Shown: positions 24,141-35,865 of the stretch, one piece after another
Layout: each line of letters starts with the position of its first letter
Numbering within the stretch: position 1 is the stretch's first letter
NCBI GenBank assembly: GCA_021234155.1
Contig: JAJEKV010000430.1
Coordinates: 79,206 to 143,205, forward strand
Length of the DNA stretch: 64,000 nt
Direction of reading: 5' to 3'
Source of the DNA: Isoetes taiwanensis
Lineage: Eukaryota; Streptophyta; Lycopodiopsida; Isoetales; Isoetaceae
Position numbers and translations under genes: made by a program
Notes under the pieces: model-generated
Database searches by the model: none
Seen by the model: the letters and a program-made list of their open reading frames with translations, nothing else
Told to the model about the DNA's origin: nothing

Positions 24141-25296
24141 TACACGGTATTAAAATAGGTGTTTGACCAAACAGAATTGCCGAGACTTATTGGATTATAC
24201 GAGTCAGGAGAGCTACTCAAGGTAGATGGCCATGGCTCTTTTAAAGTTAAGTTTCACTTGGCATTAGACCTCAAAAGTGAGAAGGCAATGGATAATGTAA
24301 AGTCAACAGGGGCGCAAACTTCGAGAAATTGCATTTACTGCATGTATACCTTGAAGGAGAAAAAAAAAAGCAAGAGCACCTTGTGTTGTAATCAGGACAT
24401 GCCACCAAATAGAGATAAAAAGGATAAAACATTTGGCCTTAATTTTGCCAATTCCTCTTAATAGAGTGCATTTACGCACACTTCATGCAATGGTTAGGAT
24501 AGTGGAAAAAAATGATTCAACATAGTTGTTGCTTTGTTTGGAACATAAAAGGCGAGGGGGGGAAAAGAAGGGATATCAAGAGTGGAAAAATTGTTGTCGG
24601 AGGTGGGTTACATGGTGGTTGTGTGAAGCTTGAGAAGGATTTGAAGAAATCGAAGAAAAAAGCTCGGTGCACTGCCAAAGTCTCCTTGGGTGGTGAAGGC
24701 CGGACACTTCCCGAAAAACATGGATTCTAAGCGAAAAGGAGTTTTTTGAGTTTGGAGCGAAACTTGTCCAAGGCGAGAAAGATAGAATGACGGGGGGCAA
24801 TGTCTCTGTAAAAGAAATTAGATGCTTGGAATGCATTTTCGAACTTAATGCTTTTCTGCGAGGCCCATTACTTGAGACCATAGGATGCCATCACATTCAA
24901 AGATGTGGTCACAAAATTACAAAAGCTTATATAGCAGTTTGGGGGAAACCGAGATTCGCATTACGTCCACATATTGCATCTGCATGGACCTTGGTTTGCA
25001 AAAACATACGAAAGCCTTGCAATCTGGAATACACAAGGTATGGAGCGCATAAACAGGCCAAGATGGCCTTTCATAGAGCAACCCAAAGGGGTGGAAGTAC
25101 ACCAATGTCCAAACCATTGTATCAATTAAGTCACTGGTTTTATAGAAGACTGGTCGCTAGACATGAAAGAAATACTAGACGAAGAGCAAATCCGAGTGTA
25201 GACATTGCTTTAGTAGAACTATCAAGAAAAAGGAAGAGGGAAGCATGGATGAAATCTATAGCTAATGCAATCACAACGAGCTTGGAGAGAAAGTAG
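24141..25296 (+). pseudogene. Decayed transposon-like coding region
   Basis: Frame 24159-24461 reads LIGLYESGELLKVDGHGSFK, then VKFHLALDLKS and NCIYCMYTL. A 'DLK...G...C.YC' arrangement is one I associate with the mid-part of some large DNA-transposon proteins, but this is a weak match. Frame 24787-25296 (169 codons) is basic, with LLETIGCHHIQRCGHKITK and RNTRRRANPSVD and a C-terminal KRKREAWMKSIANAI; it ends in a stop at 25294-25296. A frame break separates the two. Not recognised with confidence. Confidence 0.35.
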
Positions 25297-26451
25297 ACAA
25301 CGTATTGGAAGTAGTTGGAAGTAGGTTTCTTATTGACAACAAATCCTATTGTGAGTATGTGGCACTTGCTAATTGAGTTACATCATATTGCTATAAATTC
25401 TTATTTCTTATGTTTGACATAATTAATATGCTGATATAGTTAATATGCTTTTTGTTGGATGATAGGTGCAGATGGTTTCAGACATTGTTAAAATTGCTGT
25501 CAGGTTTGTTGCTAGGGTGTTTTTTTATTGCTAGGGTTAGGTTGGTTAAGTCGATAGCTTACTAGTTAAGCCTACTGTTGCAAGTTTACTGTTGAGGTTG
25601 GGTCCTGGTTGGTGCAATAGAGAGGGTATTTCATGTGTTCTAATCAAGCTTTATTGCATTATTGTTCCCGTTCCTTCTAGCATTTTCATGGGATGATGCA
25701 AATGGTCATTGTTCTACAGGAAATAATGCGAAGGTTCTTCTACTGAAGATCATGTGATCATGTGATGAGGCAGTAGATCAGGGTCTGGCCATAGGTGTTG
25801 CTAAGATGCAAAGTGCCCTTGCCATTGTAAGTTGGTCACTTGCAGGCCTTAACATTTTGCAGTTACATGCATTCCCATCCTGTGTGTATACTAGATACAA
25901 GCGTATAATCCAGTATGCCAACTTGCCAGCCAAGTCATTAGTATTACCTAGTTTGCTATTCTTCAGTATTCTAATTTTGCAATGCACAAGAAATTATGGC
26001 TGATAGAACAGACCTAGATGACTTGTTAGCTATGGAGTTTAAGATAGGGGTGTCTGCGAAATGATGGTGAAAAACAGAACGTTTTTGCTTGAAAAACTTA
26101 ACGGGGAAAAGAGGAAAGATATCTTGTCATTCTTCCTTCCCACGATTGGTCGACTTCGAGTGAGTCTTATCTGCCACCTAGGGTGGCTAGGCAGAGTGCA
26201 GAATCTAGTTGCAAAATTATTGAAAATCTTGTTGATGATTCTGTTAGCATGATTGGATGTACTCCTGGGGAGACTTCTGTCTCAAAGGCTGAAAAACCAG
26301 GAAGTTTTTTCAAAGCAAGTGAAGTGATGCAAGGTCGTATCCTATATTAAAAGTAAGATACATTTATAATGTTTATTTATACATGAATTTAGTCCATGGT
26401 TACTAAATCATGTGATATCTGCTTGGTGCAGAGTACATAATGGGTCCACGG
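25297..26451 (+). other. Exon-like remnants of an unidentified gene
   Basis: Short plus-strand islands look like exons between AT-rich spacers: AG-bounded VQMVSDIVKIAV (about 25470-25502); GLAIGVAKMQSALAIV followed by GTAAGT (about 25783-25830); DRTDLDDLLAMEFKIGVSAK (about 26003-26060); and TPGETSVSKAEKPGSFFKAS (about 26260-26330). The frames between them are broken. A second copy of the GVAKMQS piece is at 22865. I could not identify the parent gene. Confidence 0.3.
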
Positions 26452-27247
26452 TCACCCTTTATGTTTGATACAGGGAAGGAACGTTGCATTGATGTTTTTG
26501 GTAAGGTTCTGTGCAGGCACTACAGTGATAGCCAATGCATCAGCCATGCTGCTCACAAGCTTACTCATGACTTCATACTTGTATGATCGCACTACAATGG
26601 ACTGGTCGGCCATTGCCATACTTTTGCCAAGCTCTGTGCGTAACATTTTGGCAATGCCATGGAATATGTAGAGTTTTGGGTTGCTTTCAGCCCCCTCGAA
26701 ATGATACCCAACAAACATAGTGCGCATCTCTTTCATGCTTGTCAAGGAAGAAGCTTGAATTATGAGCTGCCTAATTATGATGGTTGGCTCTTTAATGCCA
26801 CTTTCACCAACAAATGACGCAATCTCCTTCAACAATGCCTTACAGTCTCCTTTGGCATGGCGAAATTCTTGTTTAGCATAGAGTACCAATGGCATGTAGA
26901 CTCCAAAGCCTACCAGGGCCGAAAGTAGACCTCCGAACCCTTTGGATTCGGCTGCAGCATCCCCGCTTGCATTGGGGATATAGTTGACGCTCGCCATGGC
27001 AGTGGCAAGAAAAGTGGAAAGGACATCAACATGAAGCTTTGGATTCAAAAAGTCTCCTCGCCACCTTTGAAGGAGGCCCTTCGAACAAGTTGAGAGCACT
27101 AGCCCGGCTAATGGCTTTGCCAATGCTAGCGGCCTCCGGAAGAAGATCATCATCTTCTGCTCTCCTTTTGATCTTCTTGCCACCCTCATGATGGAACAAT
27201 TCTAAGTTACGGAGAGCTTGCTCGGCAGTCAGAAGAAGAGGAGCCAT
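26452..27247 (-). CDS. Uncharacterised family A protein (near-intact, one frame break)
   Basis: The family is not recognised. A frame from ATG 27247 (MAPLLLTAEQALRNLELFHH, then a basic KKIKRRAEDD stretch) runs to the A5 run at 27047-27051. There the frame shifts by one base, and the rest continues to a stop at 26452-26454: LHVDVLSTFLATAMASVNYI, GFGVYMPLVLYAKQEFRHAK, the SLTSMKEMRTMFVGYHFEG block, VVRSYKYEVMSKLVSSMADA and LTKNINA. If the homopolymer is one base too long, the product is about 264 residues. An internal Met at 26997 corresponds to the start of family B proteins, so A has an extra N-terminal domain. A second Met-led frame (27189) would also span the break. Function unknown; related copies lie at 20931 and 30318. 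Confidence 0.6.
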
Positions 27248-27640
27248 CCCTCAGCCTACAATCTACTTGATCTTACTCTTGTTCAATGTAAACTTAAAAA
27301 TAATCTTACAAATTGATGATGATTTTTAATATGAACCACCATTGGTTTTGCAATGGAGTGTGAAATTTTAAACTAGTACAAAAAAAATAATATGAACCAC
27401 CATTGGTTTTGCAAAATCGATATATGCATAAAACACATCTCTTAAACTATTGATGATTTTAAAAAACTATTGTACGACTGTAAAATTCATGTAATTAAAC
27501 ATGATATAAACTAGCAATGATTTTGCTAAATCAATGTATACTTAAAAATAATCTTACAAATTAATGATGATTTCTAGAAACTAGTACAAAAAATATGATA
27601 TGAACCAATATTGGTTTTGGATAACCAAGAAGGATGCATG
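27248..27640. repeat. Family A upstream region with internal repeats
   Basis: The block 'tatgaaccaccattggtttt' occurs at about 27331 and 27390, with a variant near 27600; 'aaaaataatcttacaaatt' occurs at about 27296 and 27545. It is AT-rich and lies just upstream of the minus-strand family A gene, so it could include its promoter. No element can be defined. Confidence 0.55.
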
Positions 27641-30131
27641 GTTTTTTTTTACATTATAAAAAAACCACATACATACTGGTTTTCATGTTAACTTTTTATA
27701 CAAGTTCATTTTTTGGGGGCCTTGTGAAAGAAATAGATAAGGACGAAAAAAATAATAATCCAAAAGGCGGGTTATCCACGACCGGAAGATGCATACATGC
27801 ACTCGGTAGCGAATTCTAAAGCTACGAGAACATGGCTTTCGGGGTTCTTAAGGCAAAGTGGTGGCATGTTCTTACCTTACGGCAATAGTTAACTTTTTGA
27901 AATCTGATCTGCCAGCTAAAATCTATGCGACATGCAATTTGCAATCGTGGAGCAAGGTGGATAAGAATGCCCACGAAACCCAAAAACCCGTTCGAAATAA
28001 TAGCACGAAAACTTGTCCCCATTTTCGAAAGGATGGAAATATTTCCGACGTAGAAAACCACAAAATCTTAGGAAATCGGTTAAAAAAAAATCCAAAAACA
28101 TTCCACCATACCAGAAAATCCCAATTTAACAAGATTGATTTTTCCTTAGAGAATTTCAAGCCCTAACCTTTTGCATCTGCTTCCTCAAAGTAATAATTTT
28201 CCAACATTTAGGGTTTTTCCCCCAAAGTAATAATTTTCTAAGGTGCACAATGTGTGATCAGTTTTTCTGGTAAACAATCCAGTTCTATTGTGCTTTAGTA
28301 CTTATGGCTACATCCCTAACCTTTTTATCATTGCAAATCCTCCTCCACTAGCCCAAACATGCTTATATGCATTTAAGCAAAAGGAGCTATAGTTCTAATG
28401 AGCATACCCAGTTCCTGCTACTACGTTCTCCACAGCCATATCTGAAACTGGTCCTTCTCAAGAGCCATCAATCGTTAAGACATCTGGCAGTAGAATCTGA
28501 TAGAATCATGTATTAAAACGTCACACAATGCATGATTTTCTAAAAGAACAAGTGTCGGCTGCAAGATCTGAGCACAACTTCCCAAAAAGGCCACGTGTCG
28601 GCTATATTGAATTAGTTAGGAAGAAAATACTTAATAAAAAAGAAAACTGCATTATATAGTATAGATTAGATTTAGCCCTATATGTTTAACAAATCCTATA
28701 CATCTAACGTCGAGATAGCTTGCCCTCAAAATCTTATGGGCGTTGACCTTGTGGCGTTCACAGGTTAACAACTTCTGCCATCATAACTAGCCTACCGATA
28801 TTATGCTGATGTCCAAGTGTTACAATTTTTTTATCAAACGATTGAAAAGATATAAAATAATCGTCATTTCAACACACGAAATATACAATCTGCATATACT
28901 GCAACAAAAAATACACTTGCAAGTCATACTCTCATAGAAGCAACATGGCTCCCCCCTGATGCCGAGAGCAGACCATAATCCAACACCAGAATTTGGAGGT
29001 AGAAGCAAGACAGAAATGGATGCATGCAAATCAGGAGCGTAATCCAAAACGGAAACTGAAGCAAGAACAAAAATGCAACAACAAGACCAGAACAACCAAG
29101 CCCCTTTTCTTAAGTGCCTTAAAATCTTACGAACGATGCGGCCATGCGCTGCTGTGATTCTTGGTAGAGAGTTAAATCTTATTGAATTCTACACATAAAC
29201 ACCATTGAAAGAATGCGATTTTTTTAAAAATCCTAAATATTAAGACCTTGTAAAATTGACACAAAATGATCTTCTGCAAACTTATGCAAAGTCTGCCAGC
29301 AAATACAACTACATGACAAAGGTATGGTTTGCACAAAGAGAAAGCTTGCGTGTGCTTCATTCAGTATATTTAAATATTTTAGGTAGGAAGTTGTTGTGGT
29401 ATGGATATTCAAAATGTCATTCAATCCATCAAATGCAATCTCACATGGCGACACCTGTCAATCGTAAAGTAGGTTACAATGGCCTGGTTATTTTATACCT
29501 AGTGTTATTGCGCACTTCCAAATTGTCAAAAAGTTCAAACAGATATGGGCAAGATGATCATATAGCTACAAGACCCATGCTGTATCATTCCTCTTTGTTG
29601 GAGATCTCAACAATTATGTGTCAAACACGCTCTTGAAAACATTTAGTGCCAATATTACAATAACAAGCTACTATTATAATTACTTGTGATATGTAAGCAA
29701 ACAAGATGGCATATTATGGATTGTACAATTATTGATACTAATAGCAATATTTATAGCGTCATAACAAAGTCACTTATGCTGTGGGTGACACAAAGAGTGA
29801 GGCTATAAGTGACAAATATTGTGGCACCTATAGCGTCATCCATATCTGAATGTCACAATTAATGTCATAGTGTATACTCTTCACTGGTCTGGTGACGTTT
29901 TGATGACACAAATTGACTCCTCTTATAGTTAAATAAGCTGCTGGATGAGTAAGGCAGACCGTTTATTTTAAAGTATTACTCATACAAGACTAGTACCAAT
30001 TCTTTAGGCTGCCCTTATATAGATCAATGGTCATAGACTTTGTGAGGTTATGGTAATGTTAAAGTTATGTTACACACCAACATATATACAAATGTTGCTG
30101 TGAGTAATAGGCAATGGTATAAAAAATGCTC
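27641..30131. other. Intergenic, no supported gene
   Basis: AT-rich. Overlapping frames on both strands at 27850-28170 and 29230-29640 lack any recognisable domain and are treated as chance. 29740-29910 contains several GTCA/TGAC-rich words that could be a decayed MITE, but no ends were found. Confidence 0.5.
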
Positions 30132-30312
30132 AAAGTGGCACACCTTTATTACTTACAGGGTGAGCAAAAGAACTTATACATGCAATGACTTAAAAAGGAA
30201 TCAAATGATAGAATGCATTTACTAGCATAATACATAATCCTTTCTAATCTACTTATCACATGTGTTTTTCTTGTTTCGCACACAAGTATTTGTGGTGTGA
30301 ACACAAGCACCA
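30132..30312. repeat. Family A downstream block, copy 2
   Basis: Matches 20719-20930, in the same orientation relative to the adjacent family A fragment. Confidence 0.75.
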
Positions 30313-30720
30313 TGAAGTCACTGGGGGAGCAAGAAGAGAGCATTGATGTTTTTGGTAAGGTTCTGTGCAGGCACTACAGTGATAGCCAATGCATCAGCCA
30401 TGCTGCTCACAAGCTTACTCATGACTTCATACTTGTATGATCGCACTACAATGGACTGGTCGGCCATTGCCATACTTTTGCCAAGCTCTGTGCGTAACAT
30501 TTTGGCAATGCCATGGAATATGTAGAGTTTTGGGTTGCTTTCAGCCCCCTCGAAATGATACCCAACAAACATAGTGCGCGTCTCTTTCATGCTTGTCAAG
30601 GAAGAAGCTTGAATTACGAGCTGCCTAATTATGATGGAACAATTCTAAGTTACGGCGAGCTTGCTCGGCAGTCAGAAGAAGAGGAGCCATCCCTCAGCCT
30701 ACAATCTACTTGATCTTACT
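30313..30720 (-). pseudogene. Family A copy with internal deletion
   Basis: 30335-30632 is nearly identical to 26490-26787 (C-terminal half, including YKYEVMSKLV). The sequence then jumps to the equivalent of 27195-27275 (upstream of and around the first ATG). About 407 bp are missing. The deletion joins two ATGATGG words present at about 26780 and 27187 of the intact copy. Identity on both sides is very high, so the event is recent. Confidence 0.88.
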
Positions 30721-30757
30721 CTTGTCTATTGCTATCTTTGCGCAATGGCTCTTATCA

Positions 30758-31037
30758 TGTTGGATAATCAAGTCCACGAGAATCCACTCGGCCCGAGGAA
30801 TCTCGGATTCCACCCGTTCAACCACTTCTTATTTATTGTTCTTGTTCTATTTCTATGTTTAGTTTCCGAGCCATAAATGGACTCAACTTCTTTGTATTCA
30901 TTGGAGATTCTCTTGCTTCTATAAAGAGAACTGCGGGACGGATGAATGAACAAGCTTCTATCTGTCTACATCTGCGCCTTGTTCATTCTGTGGTTGTTTT
31001 CTGGTTCTGCGGGTTTATCTAGTTTATATAACCTTAC
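30758..31037 (+). repeat. Copia 5' LTR
   Basis: Matches 35152-35427 apart from a few small differences (for example 'actcggcccgaggaat' here against 'actcggtgaggaat'). The 3' end is slightly altered, so the exact end is uncertain by a few bases. Confidence 0.92.
30920..30926 (+). promoter_or_regulatory. Putative LTR TATA box
   Basis: TATAAAG inside the LTR in the sense orientation, also conserved in the 3' LTR near 35314. The position suits a U3/R boundary promoter, but the start site is not shown. Confidence 0.5.
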
Positions 31038-31182
31038 TTGGTTATGGGCCCACACACAAGCTTCTAAGCGCCTTAGTAGCCATCGATTTTTGTTCTTCCG
31101 TTCTTGTCAAGAACTACGCTTTCTTGTTTCATTTGTGTCTCTCTCCTTATTAAAAAAAAAAAAAATTTCCTTGCAAAGCATC

Positions 31183-31990
31183 ATGGATGCAAGCTACTTA
31201 CCATCTCGCCCTCTTTGAATGGCGTTTGATTCCTCGCTTCAGCGGCAAAAACTTCCAAATGTGGAAATGGCGATGCAAATGATTCTTGAGGACAAAACGA
31301 CTTTGGGAAGTTTGTGAATCAGAACTTCGCTTCTCCCGACCAAGCTCACGAAGGTCACGAACCGACCATTGAGGTTATAATTGACATCCCTCCTCGGGCT
31401 GATTTTCTTGAAAAGATAGGAAGGCTAGATTGATCATTTCAACTAGCTTGGATGATACTCACCGCAAGGCTTGTCAAGGGAGCCAACCGTGCAAAGGGAG
31501 ATGTGGAAGATTCTCCTTCATCATTATGAGTCTACAAGTCCGGCAACAGCTTGTGTTGAGAGGCGTCAAAACGTCTCTATGAACTTCATCTTGAGAAGAT
31601 GAAAAAGTGTGTATGTTATTGAACAGCTTGCCCAAAGCATTTGAAGGGTTGGCCATAAATCTTGAAGGAAGATTGGATGATTACACTTTTGATACAGCAT
31701 TAGATCGGGTCAAGAATGAAGCTCTTCTTCAGCAACAAATGAATCCATCAAAGGGGACTGATTCCCTCATGCTTGCTGATCTCAAGACAAATGAAAAGAA
31801 AGATACCAGGAAGCCAAAATTGGATAGGACCAAGATCACTTGTTACAGATGCCAGAAGGGAGGACATCTTGCAAAAGAATGCAGAGCTCCAGCACCTATT
31901 CCATCACCAACAATTGGGCAAACTCGACCTCCAGTTATTGAGCAAAACAACATGGTACAAGATTTTCTTTACCAGCCACTCGGAGTTTGA
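31183..31990 (+). pseudogene. Copia gag with CCHC knuckle
   Basis: Begins MDASYLPSRPL at 31183, with several frame breaks to about 31600. The frame 31607-31990 reads LLNSLPKAFEGLAINLEGRL and then the zinc knuckle CYRCQKGGHLAKEC, typical of copia nucleocapsid. Confidence 0.85.
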
Positions 31991-33290
31991 TGATCTTTAT
32001 CCTGCAGATCCTACTTGGTATTTGGATTACGGAGCCACAAGCCATATGTCCCCAAATCGATCAAATTTCATTTCCCTCGGTCCCTTCTCTAGTCATCGTC
32101 GGTATTGATGGGTGACAATCATCATCAATCCGGTCATAGCATCCGGGCCATTGCAATTCCACTTCAATCCGGTTGCATCAAGCTTGTCGCGATGTCTTGC
32201 ATGTTCACGGCCTCCACAAAAAATCTGCTCTCTGTTAGTAAGATAACAGATCTTTGGGTGAAGGTTGTGTTTACATCAAATCTTTGTCATGTGACCAACA
32301 AGAAAAGAGATATATCGCCAACGCAATTGGATGCCGGAAATCTCTATCAAATTGAAGATGGCACCTCCATGGTTGAACAAACTAATTTGGTAATTGCTCC
32401 TCCTTCTAAGCATTCCATTTGGCATTACAGATTTGGCCATATCTCTCCAGCCCGTCTTCATCATATTGTCACAAAGAAGGGGTTAAGACCCAGCATTCAT
32501 TTGACTCCTTGTAATGCCTCATGAGTAAAACCACCAGAGTACATTTTCCATCCTCTGATTCACATGCCTCTCAAATCCTAGAACTGATCCATGGTGACAT
32601 TTGCGGCCCCATTCAGCCAACAACTGTAAGTGGTGCTCGTTATATCCTCATGTTTCTTGATGATCATACAAGAAAAATGTTTGTCTATTTGCTGAGATCC
32701 AAATCTGAAGCCTTTGACCAATTTGTGGCATTTCAAGTGGAGTTTGAAAGATTTCTGAGGAAAGAAAGTGATCTCTTTTAGACCGATGGTGGAGGAGAGT
32801 TCGCTCCAACAAATTTGCAACCTATTGTTACGGCGGGGATACAACACCAAATTACTTCGCCTTTACTCTCTCGAGCAAAATGGGAGAGTTGAGAGAGCAA
32901 AAGAACCTTGGTGGAGATGGCTAGAACACTCCTAAACACCATGAGCATGCACTGTCAAGTATTGGGGAGAAGCAATTCTTACTGCGGCGTATATCAACAA
33001 CGAGCACCTCATAGTGGCATTGAGCATCAAATTCGGAAGAATTATGGTCAGGTCAGCCTATTTCGTGAATCACCTTCGTGTCTTTTGGTGTAAAAGCATT
33101 TCCTCTCATGCATCTTGGTAGAAAATCCAAAATGGCCCCAAAAACAAAAGAATGCATGTTTATAGGCTATTGTTTGAATAGAAAAGCCTATAGACTTCTA
33201 GATCTTCAATCCCAAACTCTGATTATAAGTTGTCATGTTTCCTTCAATGAGCATGAATCATGCTTTTTCAGATTGTGTCCCCGGCCCTGA
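31991..33290 (+). pseudogene. Copia protease and integrase, broken
   Basis: Protease site WYLDYGATSHMSPNRS (D-Y-G where D-S/T-G is usual) at about 32015-32065. The pre-integrase region IWHYRFGHISPARLHHIV lies in the frame 32105-32524. The frame 32521-32781 has ILELIHGDICGPIQP and ILMFLDDHTRKMFVYLL. The second Asp motif follows in TDGGGEFAP after a stop at 32779-32781. 33078-33290 has the MFIGYCLNRKAYRLLD block that follows integrase. Stops and shifts separate these parts. Confidence 0.88.
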
Positions 33291-33639
33291 GTCATCACCA
33301 ACCTTTGTTGTCCTTTCGGATATTGAGTCCTCATCTATCTCGATATTCCTACTATCCACGAAACTCGGCCACTTGATTACTGCTTTGAAACTTCGACCCA
33401 TCGAATCGATCTATGCACGATAGCCTACAACATCAATCCGATGTACTTGAACCACTTGAACCCTCTCAAGACACATCCTCTGCTTTGCCATCGAATCTAA
33501 TGTTCAAGCCGGACCCATTAGGACCAAACGCCTTCCCTTCGGTGCGGAGCAAAGACTATAGTCTTACTATCATTGATTCTCCAAATGAACCATTATCCTA
33601 TCATGATCTTTGTCACTAGTGCGAGAAAGATCTCATTGG

Positions 33640-34680
33640 CTTCTCGCCATGCAACAAGAGTATGACTCAATTTTACAAGCGGGAACTTGGAGCTTGGTTC
33701 CAAGACCTCAAATCACTCCATTGTTGGCTCGAAATGGGTATACAAACTGAAAATACTTGATGATGGATCAGTTGAAAGGTATAAAGCCAGATTTGTTGCG
33801 GAGGCTTCACTCAAATTCACGGAGTTGACTTTGATGAGACATTTTGCGCCCGGTTGCGAGAATGGTCTCTATCGAACTATCTTGGCACATGCCACAATCA
33901 ATCATTACTTTGTCCATCAAATGGATGTAACAAATGCTTTTCTTCATGGAAGTTTGCGGGGAAGATGTGTACCTAGAACAACCTGAAGGATTTGTTCAAG
34001 GGTCCGCTCAAGAAGCATTATGCAAACTCCACAAAGCCTTATATGGTCTCCGGCAAGCTCCTCGTGCATGGTATGAGCGACTTCATTCTGCTCTTCTTAA
34101 TCTCCATTTCCAACCAAGCCTTTGCTGATCCTAGTGTCTATTTTCGTTTTGAACCACATCCACTCATTCTTTTATGCTATGTGGATGATCCGCTAATAGT
34201 AGCTGCCACCGAAAAAGACCTTGAGACATTGAAACATCAGCTGGTCATGAATTCGCATGAAGGACTTAGGTTGATTCATTACTTTCTAGGTCTTGAGATT
34301 AACTACAATCAAACTGGCGGCACCATGTCTCTTACTCAATCCAAATATCTTGCCAAACTACTTGCCGATACCTCCATGTTGTCCTGTAATCCTATTTACA
34401 CACCCTTAGAATTTGGTCTCATTCTGCTCCCGGATGATCCGGCATGCTCCTCTCAATATCAATCTCTTGCAAAACAAGTATAGGAACATCATTGGAACCT
34501 TGAATTTTGCAGCCACCTCCACTAAATCGTCGACCTTGCATTTCCGGTCTGTAAGCTCGGCCCGGTTCCTTATTAATCCCAAGCAAACCCATTGTCAATC
34601 TACGAAACGATGTCTCCGAGATATCGCAAGGAAGTCTTCATCATGGCATTCACTACCATGCAACCGGGAATCGTGAGATC
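33640..34680 (+). pseudogene. Copia reverse transcriptase, broken
   Basis: Blocks in order across three frames: SKWVYKLKILDDGSVERYKA, HQMDVTNAFLHGSL, EDVYLEQPEGFVQG, LHKALYGLRQAPRAWYERL, then LLCYVDDPLIVA with the catalytic YVDD, and FLGLEINYNQTGGTMSLTQS. RNase H remains only as fragments, some continuing to about 35040. The frame breaks prevent a complete polyprotein. Confidence 0.9.
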
Positions 34681-35143
34681 ATTGCATACTCGATTCGATT
34701 GGGCAGGTTCTCATCATGATGAAAATCCACCAGGGTACTTGTTTTGTGTTGGTTTGGAGCACCCATAAGTTGGAGTAGCTCAAAAGTAAATGTGTGGCAC
34801 AATCTACCCGCGGAGGCGGGTATGTAGCACTTGCTCGTCTTTGGAACGAGGCAATCTGCGGCAACGCTTAGCTGCGGAATTACATATCGGCGGTCTAGTA
34901 TGTTGATGCACTGAGACAATCGTGGAGCCTTGGCAATCTCCCATAATCGGTTATGCATCAAAGAATGAAGCACATCGACATCAAATATCATGTTGTTGGG
35001 ATCTTGTCGGTCAAGGTATTTTCTGATTTGAAGCATTGTCCTACTTCCGACATGTTAGGCGATATTCGACCAAGGCATTAGCTAAACCCAAGTTTGAGCG
35101 ATTACGCTAGCCATGGGATTACTTCCACCAACTCACGTGACTT

Positions 35144-35151
35144 GAGGGGGG
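35144..35151 (+). other. Polypurine tract of the copia element
   Basis: GAGGGGGG immediately before the 3' LTR, the usual primer for plus-strand DNA synthesis. Confidence 0.8.
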
Positions 35152-35427
35152 TGTTGGATAATCAAGTCCACCGAGAATCCACTCGGTGAGGAATCTCGAT
35201 TCCACCCGTTCAACCACTTCTTATTTATTGTTCTTGTTCTATTTCTATGTTTAGTTCCGAGCCATAAATGGACTCAACTTCTTTGTATTCATTGGAGATT
35301 CTCTTGCTTCTATAAAGAGAACTACGGGCCGGATGAATGAACAAGCTTCTATCTGTCTACATCTGCGCCTTGTTCATTCTGTGGTTGTTTACAGTTCTCT
35401 GGGTTTATCTAGTTTATAACCTTAACA
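35152..35427 (+). repeat. Copia 3' LTR
   Basis: Begins TGTTGGATAATC and ends CTTAACA, followed by the target duplication TATCA. Confidence 0.93.
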
Positions 35428-35499
35428 TATCAAACAAGTAAGTTACTACTTAAACGGATCTCTTACTTAACCGTGCCATGTGAAGCTCTGAAAGCGATG

Positions 35500-35865
35500 A
35501 TTCATGGGAAATGCTGACTGAAGTTCGCTACCGTAATTAGAGGGAACTTCCGATCGTGGTTCCATGTGAAACTGAGAATGCAATCCTGAAGCTGGAGCCG
35601 CCATTTACAATTTAATACTCCAACGATCTGCATGGAAAAATGCTTTGATGCTCTCTTCCAACCATAATCACAGGGAACTTCTGAACGTGGTGCCATGTGA
35701 AAGCATTCCTGAAGATGGACATGGAGCCGCCATCTAGAATATAATACTCCCAACAAATTCATGGGAAATTGCTCGGGATGGTATTGTGGTGAAACAGCCC
35801 ATGTGAACACAAATTACCTGAGCTGCTAACAGCCCATGTGAACACAAATTACAGTAAGCTTTATT
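35500..35865. repeat. Local tandem duplications
   Basis: A unit of about 136 bp containing 'ggagccgccat' and 'catgtgaaa' occurs twice (about 35535-35670 and 35671-35760, diverged). A 35-bp unit 'cagcccatgtgaacacaaat' occurs twice at about 35793 and 35828. No gene seen. Confidence 0.65.

Larger units (their letters stand above)
30758..35427 (+). mobile_element. Full-length Ty1/copia retrotransposon with both LTRs
   Basis: LTRs of about 276-280 bp (TGTTGG...AACA) at 30758-31037 and 35152-35427 are nearly identical. Both sides show the 5-bp duplication TATCA (30753-30757 and 35428-35432). A polypurine tract (GAGGGGGG, 35144-35151) precedes the 3' LTR. Between them are gag, protease, integrase and RT in copia order. 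The coding part is broken by many frame shifts and some stops. It inserted about 40 bp upstream of the deleted family A copy. Confidence 0.95.

Noticed and set aside
27822-28166. Overlapping frames on both strands
   Set aside because: No domain or paralogue; the overlap of several frames in both directions indicates chance.
31607-34676. Treating individual copia frames as host genes
   Set aside because: They lie between matched LTRs in copia order with gag, integrase and RT motifs.
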